In this document: one piece after another, positions 30,193-31,470 of the stretch
Position numbering within the stretch: the stretch's first letter is position 1
Layout: each line of letters starts with the position of its first letter
Assembly (NCBI GenBank): GCA_964196055.1
Contig: CAXMSF010000040.1
Location: 1 to 31,470, forward strand
Length of the DNA stretch: 31,470 bases
Source of the DNA: JAFDEI01 sp964196055
GTDB taxonomy: Bacteria > Myxococcota_A > UBA9160 > SMWR01
Reading direction: 5' to 3'
Notes under the pieces: generated by a model
Database searches by the model: none
What the model was told of the DNA's origin: nothing
The model's input: only the letters and a program-made list of their open reading frames with translations
Position numbers and translations under genes: made by a program

Positions 30193-31266
30193 TCAGGCGC
30201 CCGCGAGATCCTCGGCGCTGAATCCGTATGCCTCGGCGTACTCGGGGTCGCGATTCGCGATCAGGCGCGCCGACTCGACCATCACGCGGCACTGCTTGAC
30301 GGTCGCGTCGTCCTGCATCTTGCCGTCGATCATCACCGTGCCGGTGCCGTCGCCCATTTCTTCGATGACCCTCCGGGCCCAGAGGACCTCGTCGGGCGGC
30401 GGACTGAAGACTCGGCGCGCGATCTCGATCTGCTTTGGGTGAAGCGACCAGGCGCCCACGCAGCCGAGCAGGAAGGCGTTGCGGAACTGGTCCTCACAGC
30501 CGATCGGGTCGCTGATATCGCCAAACGGGCCGTAGTAGGCGAGGGCGCCGGTGGCCGCACAGGCGTCGACCATGCGCGCCATGGTGTAGTGCCACAGGTC
30601 CTGCTGCGCGGTCGACCGCGGCGCTTCCTCGTTCTCGGGGTCGGGGTCGTCGCGCACCACGTAGCCCGGGTGACCGCCACCGACCCGAGTGGTCTTCATC
30701 CGCCGGGAGGCTGCGAGGTCGGCGGGGCCGAGGCTGATGCCCTGCATGCGCGGGCTCGCCGACACGATCTCCTCCACGTTCGCGACGCCGAGTGCGGTCT
30801 CGAGGATCGCGTGCACGAGGATCGGCCGCTGCACGCCGCCCTTGGCTTCGAGCTGGGCGAGCAACTGGTCGACGTAATGGATGTCCCAGGGGCCTTCGAC
30901 CTTCGGGACCATGATCACGTCGATCTTGTTGCCCGCCTGCGTCACGATCTGGGTCAGGTCGTCGAGCATCCAGGGGCTGTCGAGGCTGTTGATGCGAACC
31001 CAGAACTGCGCGTCGCCGAAGTCGGTGTTGCGCGCGATCTCGATCAGGCCCTCGCGCGCAGCGATCTTGTTGTCGGCTTCGATCGCGTCCTCGAGGTTCG
31101 CGAGCAGAACGTCGAGCTTGCCGACGAGGTCGGGGACCTTCGTCGCCATGCGGGGATTGCTCGGGTCGAAGAAATGGATCATCCGCGACGGGCGGACCGG
31201 GACGTCGATCAGCGGTGTAGGCGCGCCGATCGCGAGGGGCTTGGCGAAGCTGCGGGGGTTGCGCAT
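30193..31266 (-). CDS. Malyl-CoA / beta-methylmalyl-CoA lyase-type protein (HpcH/HpaI-CitE family)
   Basis: 357 residues from ATG 31266, with AAGGAG eight bases upstream. The sequence follows the Mcl pattern: KPLAIGAPTPL, RPSRMIHFFDPS, LLANLEDAI (metal-site Glu/Asp), VIMVPKVEGPWDIHYVDQ, ILVHAILETALG, SLGPADLAASRRMKTTRVGGGHP and MIDGKMQDDATVKQ. Mcl cleaves malyl-CoA to acetyl-CoA plus glyoxylate and methylmalyl-CoA to propionyl-CoA plus glyoxylate, and works in reverse in the ethylmalonyl-CoA pathway. The related citrate lyase beta subunit is shorter and lacks the C-terminal extension seen here. It follows a ferredoxin-like gene by 27 bases. With the MeaA-type mutase 6 kb away it suggests C2 assimilation or propionyl-CoA handling. 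Confidence 0.9.
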   Translation of the reverse strand: MRNPRSFAKPLAIGAPTPLIDVPVRPSRMIHFFDPSNPRMATKVPDLVGKLDVLLANLEDAIEADNKIAAREGLIEIARNTDFGDAQFWVRINSLDSPWMLDDLTQIVTQAGNKIDVIMVPKVEGPWDIHYVDQLLAQLEAKGGVQRPILVHAILETALGVANVEEIVSASPRMQGISLGPADLAASRRMKTTRVGGGHPGYVVRDDPDPENEEAPRSTAQQDLWHYTMARMVDACAATGALAYYGPFGDISDPIGCEDQFRNAFLLGCVGAWSLHPKQIEIARRVFSPPPDEVLWARRVIEEMGDGTGTVMIDGKMQDDATVKQCRVMVESARLIANRDPEYAEAYGFSAEDLAGA

Positions 31267-31293
31267 CGGACGGACTCCTTGCTGGGGGGGAGG

Positions 31294-31470
31294 CTATTCG
31301 TAGAGCTTGCATACCTGGACGGCGCCCTTCGGGCCGACTTCCAGGCAGAGGTCGCAGAGTACGCACTCGTCGAGATTCTCTTCGGCGATGCGGAGCGTTT
31401 CGCCGCTCGAATCGAAGATGCCGACCGGGCAGACCTCGTCGAGCTTCTTTGCGAGTTTCGGGTCGCCGGC
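31294..31470 (-). CDS. Ferredoxin-like protein, C-terminal part (5' truncated by window edge)
   Basis: The frame is open to the window edge; 58 residues are visible, ending KLYE. Five Cys are seen: one in EVCPVGIF, three in CVLCDLC, one in QVCKLYE. CP in the first and C-x2-C-x2-C in the second would together hold one 4Fe-4S cluster as in bacterial ferredoxins. The fourth Cys after CVLCDLC is missing (LEVGP instead of a CP), so a second cluster is not supported by this part. The partner may be an oxidoreductase encoded outside the window. It precedes the malyl-CoA lyase gene by 27 bases on the same strand and may be cotranscribed. Confidence 0.72.
   Translation of the reverse strand, partial: AGDPKLAKKLDEVCPVGIFDSSGETLRIAEENLDECVLCDLCLEVGPKGAVQVCKLYE

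Overview
This is a GC-rich bacterial chromosomal window with tightly packed genes, short overlaps between operon partners, many GTG starts and the usual antisense open frames of high-GC DNA. I see no tRNA, rRNA, CRISPR array, insertion sequence or phage gene. Gene content (PEP-CTERM surface proteins, EtfAB, an ethylmalonyl-CoA/methylmalonyl-CoA-type mutase with its GTPase chaperone, a malyl-CoA lyase-type protein, patatin and sulfatase-fold enzymes) suggests a Gram-negative from the former Deltaproteobacteria, for example Myxococcota or a related uncultured lineage. That placement is inference.

Layout: the 3' end of an M16 peptidase gene (1-801) converges on a WYL regulator. Minus-strand genes follow for a sulfatase-fold lipoprotein, a patatin, elongation factor P and the etfBA operon. 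Across a divergent intergenic region lies a secreted cupredoxin-like protein (+). An alpha/beta hydrolase-MBL pair (-) diverges from a plus-strand operon: SDR, acyltransferase, degenerate phosphodiesterase-fold lipoprotein, DUF1232. After a small secreted protein comes a minus-strand nudix-nuclease-gloB operon, divergent from cysE-ccmH and a PduO-type cobalamin adenosyltransferase. Next is a minus-strand operon: mutase, MeaB GTPase, SNF2 helicase and a small membrane protein. The right end holds srkA, two PEP-CTERM genes with sigma-54-type promoters, a double VOC protein, nadA, a hairpin-rich intergenic region, a malyl-CoA lyase and a ferredoxin fragment.

How genes work together: the adenosyltransferase makes the cofactor used by the mutase, MeaB guards the mutase, and the lyase belongs to the same C4/C5 acyl-CoA network. 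This points to an ethylmalonyl-CoA or methylmalonyl-CoA route. EtfAB would take electrons from acyl-CoA dehydrogenases.

Most unusual features: (i) two long hairpins in opposite orientation at 29904-30072, with near-identical 21-nt loops, different but internally paired arms, and a small palindrome at their centre; (ii) a phosphodiesterase-fold lipoprotein that has lost essentially every catalytic residue, inside a lipid-type operon; (iii) meaB apparently starting at CTG; (iv) several genes with a -10-like box 5-7 nt before the start codon and no ribosome binding site, suggesting leaderless mRNAs; (v) a near-perfect sigma-54 promoter before a PEP-CTERM gene.
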